From: Ctena decussata | Taxonomy: Eukaryota > Mollusca > Bivalvia > Lucinida > Lucinidae | Assembly: GCA_963989385.1 (NCBI GenBank) | Contig: OZ022499.1 | Location: forward strand, 48,349,757-48,413,756 | DNA: 64,000 nucleotides | Direction: 5' to 3' | Part shown: positions 30,593-43,900 of the stretch, one piece after another | Numbering within the stretch: the stretch's first letter is position 1 | Layout: each line of letters starts with the position of its first letter | Translations under genes and position numbers: made by a program | The notes under the pieces: model-generated | Told to the model about the DNA's origin: nothing | What the model saw: the letters and a program-made list of their open reading frames with translations, nothing else | The model's database searches: none

Positions 30593-31867
30593 TTGTTTTA
30601 TTACCCAATCTTTTCTACTGCATGACATTTTGGCAGGTAGATATATTTTCCTACCAGCAAAAATTAACTCGGAACATAATACTTCAAATTTTTATCAAAC
30701 AAAATCACAGCGCGGCAAATAACATCATTACCATAAAACATCTAAGGACTAGAAGAGAATCTGAAAGGTTTGGGCAAACAGTGCACACCTCAGATCAGTC
30801 TGCTTCAGCAGCCTGAAGGAGCAGTCTGATCAGGTCTACATTGTTAGTCATTCATTTTGCACTGTTTTGGATGCATTACTGTGTATGTTCCATAAAACAG
30901 AACTGTTCTAGTTTTAGGACATTTATGCTATTAAAAACAAAAGTTTTGGAATGATGTTTGTTTACGTTGGGAAGTTGGTCACGTAAGTTGATTCCTGCCT
31001 TCCTGCCTCTATTGGTGACTGGACCTAAAGACAGCATCTGGCTAAAAACTAGTATCGACCGTGCAATAGAACCATGCAATAGTCAAAACTATTGCATGGT
31101 GGTCTAGTTTGGTGTGCTTTTACAAACAAAGTCATACCAGTGCAAAAAATACCTTAATACTGTTTATATAGTAGATTGGGTAATAAAAAGTGCTATTTCA
31201 GACTTCACTGTATCAGAGACCCACCTAGTGTTAAAGGTTACTGAAGGCCCTTTAAGTCTTTAACCTATTGGTAGAGTTGCTTGATACATGGACTGAGGGT
31301 AAACAGATGCTGGATCTTAGCTTTATCCTCTACCAGGAAAAAATTCTGGTATCCCTTTAATTGGACATTTAAAATTTTCTTCCTCATCCATATGATAAGA
31401 ATCATGATGTACTTTTATTGTCATCAAGTTTCTTTTTATTTCTCTCTCTTTTCAGTTTAGTACACCTTGTCTCACAATAGTGGTTCAAAGTTGTTCTGTA
31501 AGTTATTGCTAGTAATAGCAAAATCATGCTAATTTCAACAGATTCTTTTGTTTCATATCATGTAAATTGCACTGAGAAGCTGAAATTGGCTGCCAGTTTT
31601 GTGCATGAAATCTCAGTGTGAGTTCTGATTAGCTGCAAGTCCTGTAAAGCAGAGCTCTAGATAAGGGAGTATCTGATGATAATTAGGGATAATTTTTATT
31701 AATTCTCCATAAAAACATATGTTGTGACCCCTCATCTGAACCATCTCAGCGAAACCTTGCAGGCTACTGTCTAATCTGAAACCTATTAAATCTTCCTCTC
31801 AGTCACATTATAGGGTCTGGTAGTATGACATAGAGGTTCTGTTAGTATGACCTAGAGCTCGAAATGA

Positions 31868-32037
31868 GAGTGAGTGAACTTGGGTTTAACGTCCCACCAA
31901 CAAGGAGGTCATATGGAGACAGGACCTAGGTTTAAAGTCTCATCCGAAAGACCGGAGAAGCAGGGGATCCATCTTGTGACCCCTGGATTGGTAGTCCAGA
32001 GTGTTATCCACTCCAATACAGCCGCTCCTCTTGAAAT
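31868..32037 (-). mobile_element. SINE family S, good copy
   Basis: The plus strand shows GAGTGAGTGAACTTGGGTTT, AACGTCCCACCAACA, CATATGGAGACAGGACC and CATCCGAAAGACCGGAGAAG. On the minus strand the tRNA-like head begins with GAGGAGCGGCTGTATTGG. It matches 42827-42992 closely. Confidence 0.75.
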
Positions 32038-32053
32038 GAGAAGCCATGTGTTT

Positions 32054-32870
32054 TTTTGCGCGCCTTTGCGAAGCAAAGGAGAGATTATGCTATACCCCCG
32101 GCGTCGTAGTCCGAGTATGCGTTAGCTTCAGCATGTACCGTCTGCGTCCTCTTCCGTGATCAGGTTAACCAATGTTAACAATTGTGTTTAACTCGATGTT
32201 CAACTCCGTATCTTACAAACTACAGCAGCTACAATCATCATACTTGGTACATATATACATCCATGTGACTGCAGCAGCTGCATGTCACATTTGTATGTCC
32301 TTGACCTATATATTATGGTTGACTGACTTTGCTGTTTGGCATTGTTTTTAAGGCAAAATTTTTAGTTTTGATGAAACCTTTGACAGAAGAGACTTGATAC
32401 TTGGTCAAATAGCATATCCCTATAAGCTTAGCAGCTGCAAAGCTACCATGCTGACTCCTGTGCCCTTGACCTTTGTTCATGGTCCAGTGATTTTGTCTTA
32501 TATTTCAAGTACTCTTTGATGGGTTAACATCATTTCTGGCATAGTGGATCAGTCTGACATCGCGAATGACGTCATATTTATAGATCACTGTGACCTATAT
32601 TTCATGGTTCATTGATTTTTGCCTTGTGTCTCCAAAACTGATTATAGATTAACATCATATTTGGGAATTTGTGGTCACTCTGGCATAAATTTTATCATTC
32701 AGTGATTTTGCTTCATATTTTGAGTTGTATTTAGTATGTATTCATCATATACCTGGGAAATGGCTCAGTCTGACACTGCAGATGACCTGATATATTTGTA
32801 GGTCTTTGTGACTGTGAGAATCAGGCACCATATGGCGCGCTTTGTTGTCTCCTGACAACTCTTGTTAAAT
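32054..32870. repeat. Repeat bounded by GCGCGC(C/T)TTTG blocks
   Basis: TTTGCGCGCCTTTGCGAAGC at the left and GGCGCGCTTTGTTGTCTCC at the right are loosely related. Inside, loosely repeated CATGGTTCA(T/G)TGATTTTG and TTGACCTATATATTATGG phrases occur about every 100-120 bp. There is no coding capacity. Confidence 0.4.
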
Positions 32871-32954
32871 ATTCATATACGTTGATGCCTCATGAACTTG
32901 ATTCTAGCTAGGGGTTGCAACCTATACTATGGTAATTCAAGAGGTGCAGAAACA

Positions 32955-33191
32955 TATAAGCCACATGACAAAACCAACAAAGTTGCATGTGCACCCAGTG
33001 GAATCAGATCAGCCTGGGCATCCATCCAGTCTGATCAGTCTTCACTGTAGGCATGGAGCTAGCTTAGACCCTTAGCTACCCTTTAAGAGCATGTGAAGAC
33101 TCTGATCAGACTTGGCTGCTACCCAGGCTGATCTGAGTTTTCATTGGGGGCACTTACCATTTTATTGGTTTTCTCATGTTATGGCTCATAT
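32955..33191. mobile_element. Foldback MITE, ATGAGCC family, copy 3
   Basis: The arms are ATATAAGCCACATGACAAAA at left and CTCATGTTATGGCTCATAT at right, with the family centre (CTTAGCTACCCTTTAAG). It is more decayed than the other copies. Confidence 0.75.
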
Positions 33192-33487
33192 ATTTAAAGG
33201 TTTGGGCACCATTTACAGGGTAGACAATCTAAACAGAATAATATTTGCTACCATGGTGTATGTAAACATTTTTTTCCAAACAGGACAATTGTTGAAGGAA
33301 AGAATTTGCATTCAAGAGCAAATTCTTTCCTTCAAGAGTAGCCCCCTATATACCATGTTGGTGATTTTCTTTTTACACATACATCTTAAAAAGAATGAAA
33401 ATTGCCTTGTCAGCATCATCAAAACAGCCATCTTATTGATGTTGTTACCTGTGCAGTCAGATATCAGAGACATTAGAGTATACAACA

Positions 33488-33736
33488 GGGCCCAGTTGTT
33501 CAAAGCATCGTTAGCTAGCCTAACAAGCTCGTTAAGAGCTCAACTCATTAAGTGTTTTACGACTTTGTTACCAAAAACACTGATATTTTTTGTTGAAAAA
33601 ATGTGAGAAGCTTTTGCAATGCAAAAGCTTCTCACACTTTTTTCAACAAAAATATTGGCATATTTGAGAAATAAACATTTGAAATTTTAACGAAATGTTA
33701 ACTAATGATGTCTTAGCTTTGAACAACCAAGCCCAG
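33488..33736. mobile_element. MITE with GGGCCCAGTTGTTCAAAGC ends
   Basis: GGGCCCAGTTGTTCAAAGC at left and GCTTTGAACAACCAAGCCC at right are inverted repeats. The centre is a long hairpin: GTGAGAAGCTTTTGCAATGC and its complement GCAAAAGCTTCTCAC. Confidence 0.8.
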
Positions 33737-34812
33737 AAGTGTAAATATTTAGTTCATAACATAAGTTTCAGCATATTGTAAAAGGCTTATCAGGTTTAGC
33801 ATGTTGACTGACTGTTGATTGTGCAAGAATCCTTGACACAAATGGATGGACAACACAGCACTACTGAATAGGTGATCATGGCCAGCTGACTGCAAGCAGG
33901 CAAGGCAAAAATTTAAGGTAGCTATTGACTGTAATTGATTCTCGATGTTTCAGTTTAGGCAAATCCACAACTGAAAATCCTGTTAAGCCCTAAACATGTC
34001 TGACTGTTCACTGTAAAGGTACGCAAAGGGCAAAGGTTCTGACCAGCTCATCTGCTCCAAGCTATCTTTATTTGCCAGTTATTGGATACAGAACTTCTGC
34101 AGTGATCAGCAAAGGCTAGCATTTATTTTAAAAAATACATGTCTGATGAAAAACCAAAAAAAAAATTGTAAATGTTTTTGGTACAGAACCTGCTACGGCT
34201 AGGATCAGACTACAAGTGCTGGTGTGAGCTTCTCCAGTTTCACATTTCCTCTCTGTAATGGACTTGACCTCGTAAAAATCAGCTCAAATGCAAGTTTTTG
34301 TCAGTATGCACATTTTTCTTTTGATATGTAATATACCAGCAGTGTTAAAGTATACCATTGATTTCTTTCTGACATAGAATTATGTGTTAGTGATTAATTT
34401 GATATAAAACCATGTGCAAGCAACTGCTTTCTGATATCAAATAATGCTAAAGTGATTGCTGTATGTTATAAATGTGTATTATTAAAGTGATTCCTTTCTG
34501 ATAGAACAATTTGTAAGTGATTTTTTGCTGATGCTAAATAAGGAGCAAGTGATTATGATATCAAATAATGGGGTTGCTTTCTAACTTAGATTGTGAAATG
34601 ATTATAATCCTATATACTTTTAGAATAATGTGAAAGTAATCACTTTCTCAAGTTCTGATATAAAACTGTGATTGCTGATATAGTGGGCAAGCAATTGCTT
34701 TCTGACTTAGAGTAATGGGCAGATGTGTGAGTCACTGAGAGTAATTGTTTTCTGGTATCAAATAACATGCAAGTGGTTGCTCTGATATAATGTGCTAGTA
34801 TTGCTTTGATAT

Positions 34813-35015
34813 CAGAGCCATAGATAAGAGGGAGTATTTGGTGATAATTAAGGATAATTTTCGTTAATTCTGGATAAAAACATATGTTGTGACCCCTCAG
34901 CTGAACCGTCTCGACGAGACGGTTCAGATGAGGGGTCACAACATATGGTTTCAATGAGAAATAAAGAAAATTATCCTTCAATTATCATCAAATACCCCTC
35001 TTATCTAGGGCTCTG
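34813..35015. mobile_element. Foldback MITE, TAGATAAGAGGGAG family, copy 3
   Basis: CAGAGCCATAGATAAGAGGG against CCTCTTATCTAGGGCTCTG, with the GAACCGTCTCGACGAGACGG centre. ATAT follows on the right and GATAT precedes on the left, a possible short target duplication. Confidence 0.85.
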
Positions 35016-35088
35016 GATATCAAATGTGAAAGTGGTTGCTTTCTGATCAATATAAATTGAGAGTTTGTTTTCTAACATAGCTTACCAT

Positions 35089-35416
35089 AAAAATTCTAAA
35101 TATTGGGACACCAAATAAAATTACCATAATTGTCTTAAAATTAGAACAGCTTGTTTTTGCAGTGCAGTAATGTGTCCAAAAATGCAAATGGGATGGCAAA
35201 TAGTGTAAACCCTGATCAGATTGCTCCATGAGGAGCAGTCTGATCTGGCAGGGCCTGACAAATCCATTGTCCGGTTGCCCAGGACAAGTGAAAAGTTTTT
35301 CTTGTAGAAGCTAATTACCGGACAAGTGGATAAAATTTTGATTTGTCAAGCCCTGGATCTGGGTTTGCACTGTTTGCTCAGATCTGTCCCAATATACAGA
35401 GTTTTTACGGTAATGT
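35089..35416. mobile_element. MITE, AATTCTAAATATTGGGACA family, interrupted
   Basis: The left end is TAAAAATTCTAAATATTGGG and the right end the complement of the family end (CCAATATACAGAGTTTTTAC). A small hAT-like MITE sits inside at 35249-35355. Confidence 0.75.
35249..35355. mobile_element. Small hAT-like MITE, CAGGGCCTGACAAATC ends
   Basis: The 107-bp element is bounded by CAGGGCCTGACAAATC and GATTTGTCAAGCCCTG. A direct repeat GATCTGG flanks it (35242-35248, 35356-35362). The same family occurs at 62174-62360. Confidence 0.82.
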
Positions 35417-35792
35417 GTGATTGCTTGATTTTTGATATAGAATATTGTGCAAGTGATTGCTTTCTGATATAAAGATACAAATTATTATTTTCCAGTATCA
35501 GTTTGCAAGTGATGGCGCTTTGATTAAAATGTTTTAAGTAGTTTTACTGTTAGCCCTGTTACTGACCATACACAAGATAAAAGATTCAAATACAGGCCAT
35601 GGTTATCCTTTTTATGTCATTCCTAGTCTGTTCAGCCCATTCCTATAAATATGTTTTCTTTTTTTTGTCTCTGCAGCTGCAAGTTTATACAACTGAAACA
35701 ACCTTACTGTCAGAGATGCAGAGCCATTATTGGTCAAAAAAGACAAAGGTCTTTGTTACCAGAAAATGTTTATGACCTTTGAAAATAGTGAG

Positions 35793-36000
35793 GAGCTCCC
35801 GGTAGCTCAGTGGGTTAAGCTCTGGCCTACTGATCTAGAGGACCGGGTTTGAGCCCAGCTTGAGGCGAGAATCATTCCTATCGTAAACGGGAGTTCCATT
35901 GCACACAGCCTTTCATTATCATCGTCCCATCATCCTGATAAAACTAAAATACTGTTGATAAGGACGTAAAATCTCTCGTCATCCATCCATCCATCTATTG
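35793..36000 (+). mobile_element. SINE family V copy
   Basis: Head CCCGGTAGCTCAGTGGGTTA, B-box-like GGGTTTGAGCCC, then CGTAAACGGGAGTTCCATTG, CACACAGCCTTTCATTATCA and a (CATC)n tail. Nearly full length, with base changes in the B box. Confidence 0.8.
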
Positions 36001-36169
36001 AAACTAGTGTGCATATATTTTCCAGTCTACAAGTGTTTTACATGCAGCCTATTTTACTTGCTTGGTTCACTGACATTGATGGAACAGTACGATTTCAAAT
36101 GCAGCCTCAATCACTACTCTACACATACCTGAAACTTTGATATACTTTGTACGTCTCCTTGTACTTTGT

Positions 36170-36650
36170 TTTAGTGTAGATTATATAATTTCTGTTCCTG
36201 TAGGATCACCAAGTTCATTTTAGAGGTCTGCTTAAGCCGGTGATAGGGTTTTTTTACTGGTGTTGTGCATTTTGTTGCTGGTCATGAGCTCAATTAAACC
36301 AAGTTCGCTATTTTCATTTTTGGTGTATTCCTAGCTTCAAAAGGATCCAACTTTTCAGAACATATTTAATTTCACTGCAGTTAAGTGCTGTGTGGCAGCT
36401 GTAAAATCTCTCTCTCCATACTTCAAAATAGTGTAGATTATATGATTTCTGGTCCTTTGGAATTAATGAGGTCATTAGAGCCATTTTGAAAATGGAGTTC
36501 TGCTTCAGCTTCAAGGGATGTGGCTGATATGTTTTGTTGCTGGTCATGAGCAGGTTCAGTTAAACTGAGTCTGCCATTTTCATTTCTTTGGTGTATTCCG
36601 GCTTACAAAGGATCCAAGTTTTCAGAACTTATTTATATAAACTCCGATAT
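36170..36650. repeat. Tandem duplication, about 258-bp unit
   Basis: AGTGTAGATTATAT at 36173 and 36431 starts two related units. Both contain TTTGTTGCTGGTCATGAGC, CATTTTCATTT, GGTGTATTC and GGATCCAA(C/G)TTTTCAGAAC. No coding frame is shared. Confidence 0.7.
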
Positions 36651-37458
36651 TTAGTATCAGGAGTTATATAATGTGTCAGAGCAGTTTGGTGCTATAAATG
36701 GCTATAAAATACTAAATTGAAAATTGCAAGATCTTGGTGATGCACTAGTGTCAATTTCCCTGATCTGCATGTAACTGAACTGGTGTGGACCGTCCAATGG
36801 ATTTCTGAATCTGTTCCATCCAGTCATATAGGGAACAAAAACAAGAAAATTCTGTATGAGTGAGGTACATTTATTTGAGAGGTTTTTCACAGTATATTGT
36901 ATATTAGTACTACATTTACAAGTTACCCACCCACAGCAGATTCAAATATTATGTTTTGTATATAAACCATGTACAACAGATTATAAAACTATAAATTTAG
37001 AAAGACACAATATCTACATTATCAGGTGCCAATCTAGATATTATTCTTCAACAGAAGTCTGGATAAAGTGGAGTTTGTAGGATAATTCTGGGATAATTTT
37101 CTTGTTTCCTAGCCAAAACACAGGTAGTAAGTGCTCACTGTAACTGACATGGCGGTCCCAATGAGGTGTTAGATGAACAGAAATTATCCCAATCTCGAGA
37201 ATCATTCTCAAAACCCACCCATATCTGGACCTCTGCAGTTTGACTCCTAGCAGATCATTCAGAGACAGTGCTCTCGCAATACAAGCACTTAATTTCATTG
37301 AATCATATACTGTCTATTTTCACATATTGTTTTACATAAACTTGTGATAAGAACAGTAACCCATAGGTCTACTGTAACAATCTTACTACATAAAAAAATC
37401 TAAGTATCAGGACAGATAGATCTAAGCAAACAATGCAGAGCCTTAGTTGCGCTTAATG

Positions 37459-38844
37459 CAGGCTTACAAGTGGCTTTTCATGAAAAAGTAGGAAAAAAGT
37501 AGGAATCATTTCATGAAAAAAGTAGGAAAAAAGTAGGAATCTTATGATAAAAAGTAGGAACTATTTATACAAACTTACCAATAAATCTCATATATATTAA
37601 CTCACTTAAACGCTGCAGAACAGTTCAGAAAAACTCCAGTCACAAGATATAAGGGCTGTTTAACTTCAGGAGGCTCTGAAATCTTACTGTTCATGCTGCT
37701 GTCAACCTGAATTTTTTTTTTTATTTATTAATCAAATAATTGAACATTTAAACAAACCATAAAACATAGTGTTCAATGTTGTTCCAGAGAGAAAGTGAAC
37801 CAGGTGGTAAGATGCTTTAGTTTAAATGAAATTGAAGGACCTGAGTGTGATCTGTTAGGGCACAAGGAATGAGAGCAGTCAGAAATTCAATTTCAGAGTT
37901 GAATGGACAGCGTCCCAATGTCTTTCTGTGGAACATATGTTAGACTAAGTATATGATTAAAAACACCTTACTTTGTAAATTGATTAACAAGCACAACTAC
38001 TGCAAGATGAGTAATAGCAATCATTTCTATCTCCAGTCAGCCCCCGAGATGCTAGCATTTGCAAGTCTGAATGGCCATCAGAAGTTTCTTTGGTTTGGAA
38101 AGAATGACAAAATATCTATTCATGTATATATGGGGGGTCCGGGGGGGCACAGCCCCCCAGAAGCCCAAAACAATTTAGAAAATCAAATTCTGACAGTGCT
38201 CCCCAGCGCCTCAAAATTAAGAGCTAGCTTCCTAGCTCCCTGAAAATAATTGCTAGTGCTCCCGAGCTCCCTGAAAATAAATGGCCATTCTCCCCAGCTA
38301 CCCAAAACCCTTGGGAGGGCCTCATCCTTCACAGGAGCCCCGGTAGCTCAGTGGGTTAAGCCCTGGCCTACTGATCTAGCGGTCGCGGGTTCGAGCCCCG
38401 CTGGAGGCGGAGTTCTTTCTATCGTAAACGGGGTTCCATTGCACACAGCCTTTCATTATCACAAGCCCATCGTCCTGATATGACTGAAATACTGTTGAAA
38501 AGGACGTAAAATCGCAAGTCATCCATCCATCCATCATCCTTCACATTATGCAACATGCATGTTCAAAATGTTCAACACATTTCCAGAAAGGCACCACTGC
38601 ATAAGAGATCAACAGTAGCATATTCAAAGACTGTTAGAAACTCATCAATAGAATATGCCATCAGTCCTTATATCATGTAGCATGTTTCATTCTGCAACAG
38701 ACTAAAATATTTTGAAATATACATTTTTTATTTTCATTCAAAAAGTAGGAATAGAAGGAATATTTTTGAAAAAAGTAGGAAAAAAGTAGGAACAGGGCAA
38801 AAAAGTAGGAAAAGTAGGAAAAAGTAGGACTACTTGTAAGCCTG
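37459..38844. mobile_element. hAT-like element with AGTAGGA subterminal repeats
   Basis: Perfect 13-bp ends, CAGGCTTACAAGT and ACTTGTAAGCCTG, are flanked by TTAATG on both sides (37453-37458, 38845-38850). About five AAAAAGTAGGA motifs lie just inside the left end and about six inside the right end, all in the same direction. It interrupted an ATGAGCC-family foldback (remnants CAGAGCCTTAG and GGTAGCTAATGGTCTAAG on the two sides). No transposase frame is visible; a SINE V copy lies inside. TIRs, motif clusters and a 6-bp duplication fit hAT-related elements. Confidence 0.75.
38335..38535 (+). mobile_element. SINE family V, best copy
   Basis: The head has a good A box (TAGCTCAGTGGGTTAAGC) and B box (GGGTTCGAGCCCC). 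The body and 3' block (ACTGAAATACTGTTGAAAAG, GACGTAAAATCGCAAGTC) and (CATC)n tail are intact. It is nested in the hAT-like element. Confidence 0.87.
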
Positions 38845-39280
38845 TTAATGGGTAGCTAATGGTCTAAGCTAGCTCCAAGCGAACAGCAAAGACTGATCAG
38901 ACTGGGCAGATGCCACTTTGTTGGTTTTGTCATGTTGCGGCTCTTTGTGAATTCCAACGGATTTTGTCTTAGGCTCAGACTCATCAACAAAAGATCACAC
39001 TAACAACTTTCACTAACATCTAATTTACTATTATAACCCTTGGTATTCAGATGCTTTGCTTGTTCAATTTCTCACACTTTTATCTTACCTGGACAGGAGT
39101 CATAAAACTGTTAAGTGAACGATAGTGTAGACCATGCTCAGACTACTGCTAAATGGTCTAAACTATTTGCTAAGTAATTTTGTCTGAATAAGTATGGATT
39201 AACTGCATTCAAGAATTGTTCACTGTCCCACAGAACTATGAGGTATCTTAGAAATTCACTGACAGAGGACCAGTCCACAA

Positions 39281-40950
39281 TCAGCTGGCTATCGGCTCTT
39301 CAGCAGCTTTAAATGGTACATAAAGACCTATCAGATCTTCAAAGTAGGCACCATCATTGTCCCCACCACCAAAGATAATCACTTCATCTTCTTCTTCATT
39401 GTCATGACGATATGGCATGCACACAGCTTTGTGTCCAACACGTGCAAGTGGCTTGTTCTCAACCTTCACCTGAGTCCAGCTCAATTTATCTGCAAAAACA
39501 AGTTCATTATTTTTTCAATTCTCTAGTACACAGCAGTACTGTACAGAGCTGGTGTATGTCATGGGTGTTTTATTTTACCTATACACTAAATTTTTGTACT
39601 CTGTCAATGGCCTTCATACAAATGCCTGAGCAAGCATTGTGACTCAGAACAGACTGCTCTGATCACGGCTGCACTATCTGCAAATACAACTGACATTTAT
39701 AGAAATGTCAGTTACAGGCATGGATGAGGTGTCTGAAACTGAATAGTGAATACAAAATCCACAAAATTAAAACTTTGTGAAACCAGATACTTTGTATCAG
39801 TCATATAGTATGCCATAAACATAAACTCTGCCCCGAAACAATCAAGTGATGAGCCATCATGAGCCATCTCATCTGGATGTTCTTTTGCCCTGTATTCTTT
39901 GAATTCTCAATATGATATAGCTGGAGAAAACATTTTTGAAATTTTGTGGTCTTCTTTTTAGACACTTTAGGGGTTAAAAGTAGCAGATAGGGTCATTGTT
40001 TTGAAAACAATATCAGACACAGGACGAGACTTGATCTTTTGTTGAAATAATTAAAGATTTTTTTTTTAACAGCATTCTTCATAACAACTGTTTGGTGTAA
40101 ATTCCCCTTTATACAGTAAAATGTTGATATTTTGCTGCGCTCATGAGCCATCTCATCTGGATCAACGCTGTTTGCAAATTCAACAACTTTCCTTGTTTGC
40201 GCTGTAAGTGTTACTATCAGGTTATACTTCACTGACCTACACTGAAGATGTGTGTATCATCCAGAGCTAGATTTCCATCATATCCTCCATGTATCATGAT
40301 CCGCTGACCACTCAGTGCACATGATGCATGCCAGCTGTAAAGAAACAGAGTTACAAGGCAGGGTTAAGTACAGTCTTGCTTCATCATAATGCTATCTATT
40401 TATAATGCTATAGCTTGGATATAATGCAGTCAGTCACGGCTAACATTGGGAAACCAATATGAGACAAATGAGCATTTAGTGCTAACTTTCCTTATGTACT
40501 TTGCAGAGGACCTCAGTGGCCTAGTGGTGAGTGCTGACTCTTAAATTGTAGATCTCTCACTTCTGTGGGTTCAAGCCTTGGCTGGCACACAAGTGAGAAT
40601 GTCAAGTTCCCTGGGAGCTCTGGTTTTTGTCCACCTTAGCTAAAAATTGGCCAGATACAAAATTTACATTTACAAGTATTTCAGGTGTATGGATATACGA
40701 CGACGGCAGATAATGACGACAATGACCTTGACCTCTAGTATTCATAGTGGTTGACGATGACTGCATTTTCATATCACAGAGCACAATAGCAACAGAATAA
40801 TGCACTTTTTCAGCTTTTCCCATTCAAAAGCTTAACAAACAAAATTTGACCTTGCCATAAAATAGGTCAAGGTCAACCCAAGGTCATTATTTTTATACGA
40901 TTTGTTGTACTGGAGCCCAAGATGCTACATACCAAGTTTCAAGGCAATCC

Positions 40951-40983
<33 letters not shown>

Positions 40984-43900
40984 GGTTTTTACCATACATG
41001 GGCATGGCAGCCATCTTGGTCATGTGACCTGGACCAAATATATAAACTTTTGTTCTTCCAATAGAGGCTCCATATGAAATTTGACTTTGATTGGCCAAGG
41101 GATTTTGGAGAAGATCATCTTTGAAAATGGTGGACAACGGCGGACGGACACCACAGGATGCCTATAGGCTCAGGTGAGCTAAAAAAATGTAGAGTTGTTT
41201 TCCAGAAAATTTCTCATAACTTTAATATCATATTCAGAAACTTCAAATATTTCTCTGGATTGAGCTACACTGATTGCCATAATGGATCTTTTAAGCTCAA
41301 ATTCAAACTATGTCCTACAAGAGGAAGATTTATGAAACTACTCGCAAACTTAGGAGCAGACTACCTGGGTCTAGTGTTTGTTATACATCTATTAGTCTTT
41401 CAAAATGAATAACAACAAATGACGTATTTACCTTCTAGGTTTAGGTGGGACACCAGATACTTTAGGTTCTGTCCATTCAACAATACCTGAAAATTATTAT
41501 ATAAAACGATACTATAACAGTGATATTTTTCTCTATAAAAGTGGTGCCCATAAAAGGCACCAGTCCCAATTCAAAATAATATCTTTTTTTCCAACTGCAA
41601 GTTGAAAAATTCCCAATTGCAGGAAGAATTTTTCTAAGGACCATCTTACAAGCATAAATTTACTTGCTTGCTTAGAACTGGCAGATATATAGCTATAATT
41701 GAATGTAAATATTATATTTTCAGTATCATGTCCCCTATCCCACCACTTGAGGCTAAATAAAGGTGTTTCTGAAATTTTAAATGTTTGGAAAATACGATGC
41801 GATTTTTCCCAATTCCATGGGCACCAGCTCCATTCCCAAAATAGTGAAAAAAATCACTGTGTAAAGACATTTGTTTGCTACTACAAAAACCGCAAAGTGT
41901 GTTGGCAGATAATTTAAGGCCTTGTTATGTCATAAAATCAGTTTATGCAAACAAATTTCTTCTCAAGGTTTCACATTTCACTATTGCCATAATTAAGTTT
42001 ACAAAGTAAGAAAACAATTTACTCTGAAAAAATAGGTCAATGTCAGCACATGACCCGGGGGGTTGTGGGGGCCCCCGCCCATCACAGCCCCCAAAACAGA
42101 TAGGCTGCCTGGTGCCTCTGGAGCAGAGCAGCTAGTAGCTGTAGCACGAACTGAGTGTCATTTATCTCATGCATGGGTGAACGTTCCAAAATATCAAAAT
42201 CCTGAAATCAATTGTTCACAATCTTGAAATGAGGAGTTTTCCTATACTTTATTTAGGGACAGTTGGCCTCAAAAATCCTGAATTCAGGTATTAATCCTGA
42301 AAACTTTCACCCATGCTCAAGTAAGGTACAAGTCCTACAAATTCGGAGGCAACATCTCTACATGACAAATATTGTTTACTGGAAAATTAAACCACTACTC
42401 AACCACTGGAGCTGTGTTGACATGATGTATGCTTGTATGAAGTTCATTCACAAAAGGCCTTATAATCTCTGAGAATACAAGCCACCACCGCAGGAAAGTG
42501 ACCCATATGTCATTCCCGTGACAAAATTAGTAACTGATTGTGATTTGATGCCTCATGAAGAAATCCTGCTGACTTGTGAAGAAATAAGATATACAGCTCC
42601 ATTCCCAAACATTCTGGCTTGTCTGGAGCCATGTTATACTTACTCATATCCAAAATATGGAGATCACTGTATGATATAGGAGCATCCCATCCACCAAAGA
42701 CAACCATCTGGTCATTTATTAATGTAGCTGAATGCCTGCAGAAAATCAAGATATATTTAAGAAATGAATTCTTCCTTACAGTGACTTGTTGCCCAATATA
42801 TCACTGGTTGGAGGTCAGTCATTTAGTGAGTGAGTGAGTGAGTGAACTCGGGTTTAACGTCCCACCAACAACGAGGTCATATGGAGACGGGACCTCGGTT
42901 TAAAGTCTCATCCGAAAGACCGGAGAAGCGGGGGATCGATCTTGCGACCCCGGGATTGGTAGTCTGGAGTGTTATCCACTACACTACAGCCGCTCCTGGT
43001 CATTTAGTGGATAGATCACAAGTGAAAAGGGCTGATGACTGACTGACAACCGGTGATATATTGGGCAATCAATAACTTGTTAGCAAGAATCTATTTAGAT
43101 TCTAACATGCAAGAATCGATTAAAATGCAAGTGTTTATTTCAGATTTTTTCATTTTTTCTGCCATGATTACACGAAGAAATCCCTCCAACAACTTTGCCT
43201 GTAACAGAGAAAAATACATGTATTTCATCAGTTTTTGATTGGAGAAAACGACATTTCGCCATCTATCCTCATGGATATGAAAACTGACGTCATCAACGAA
43301 TCAAAATGTCCTAATGGCGCTAGATGACACATTAGTCCGCCCAGTGATTTGTCACGCAATATATTACTGGGTTTTACTATTGGCTATATAGGCGACTAGT
43401 GTTGGAATTGTACTTTCTTATCATATTAACATGTATAATTAAACAACCATGCTCGGCCATCATTTTTACAAGGGAGACAACTTTAACAGAATATGATTTG
43501 CTTCCCTGGTAGGCCATTCATTTCCCACAGGGGTTACCCTTGAAGGAAAGAATTTGCTCTCACCAGAGAGCAAATTCTTTCTTTTAAGAGTAGCCCCCTG
43601 TGAAACGGAGGGAATTATTTCCATGTCAGTGTGATCTGTCTTGTAGGCATATCCAAGGTAAATCAATTACATTTCCATACAAGGCTGTGCATGGACACAG
43701 GCTGGTCAGGGCATGTATATACAGACAGAATTTTTGTACAGTTTGTACACATCTCACCACAGGATTCTGCTTCATCTCAAATAACTAGAATAAATGCTAA
43801 CACTCAGAAACACAATTTCTAAGTTTTCATCATTTAAAAAAGTTTTACTTTATTTCTCACAGAAACTATAAACTGACATTGCAAAGTAGGAAAATCTGCT

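Larger units (their letters stand above)
34360..35525. repeat. Degenerate minisatellite of GTGATTGCTTTCTGATATA units
   Basis: Phrases like AAGTGATTGCTTTCTGATAT recur at roughly 35-60-bp intervals from about 34370 to 34810 and again at 35440-35510. Two elements interrupt the array: a foldback (34813-35015) and a MITE (35089-35416). Confidence 0.7.

Noticed and set aside
33112..33606. 164-codon plus-strand open frame
   Set aside because: It runs through the end of an ATGAGCC foldback, a GAATTTGCTCT hairpin and into the 33488 MITE. The frame is a by-product of three repeats.
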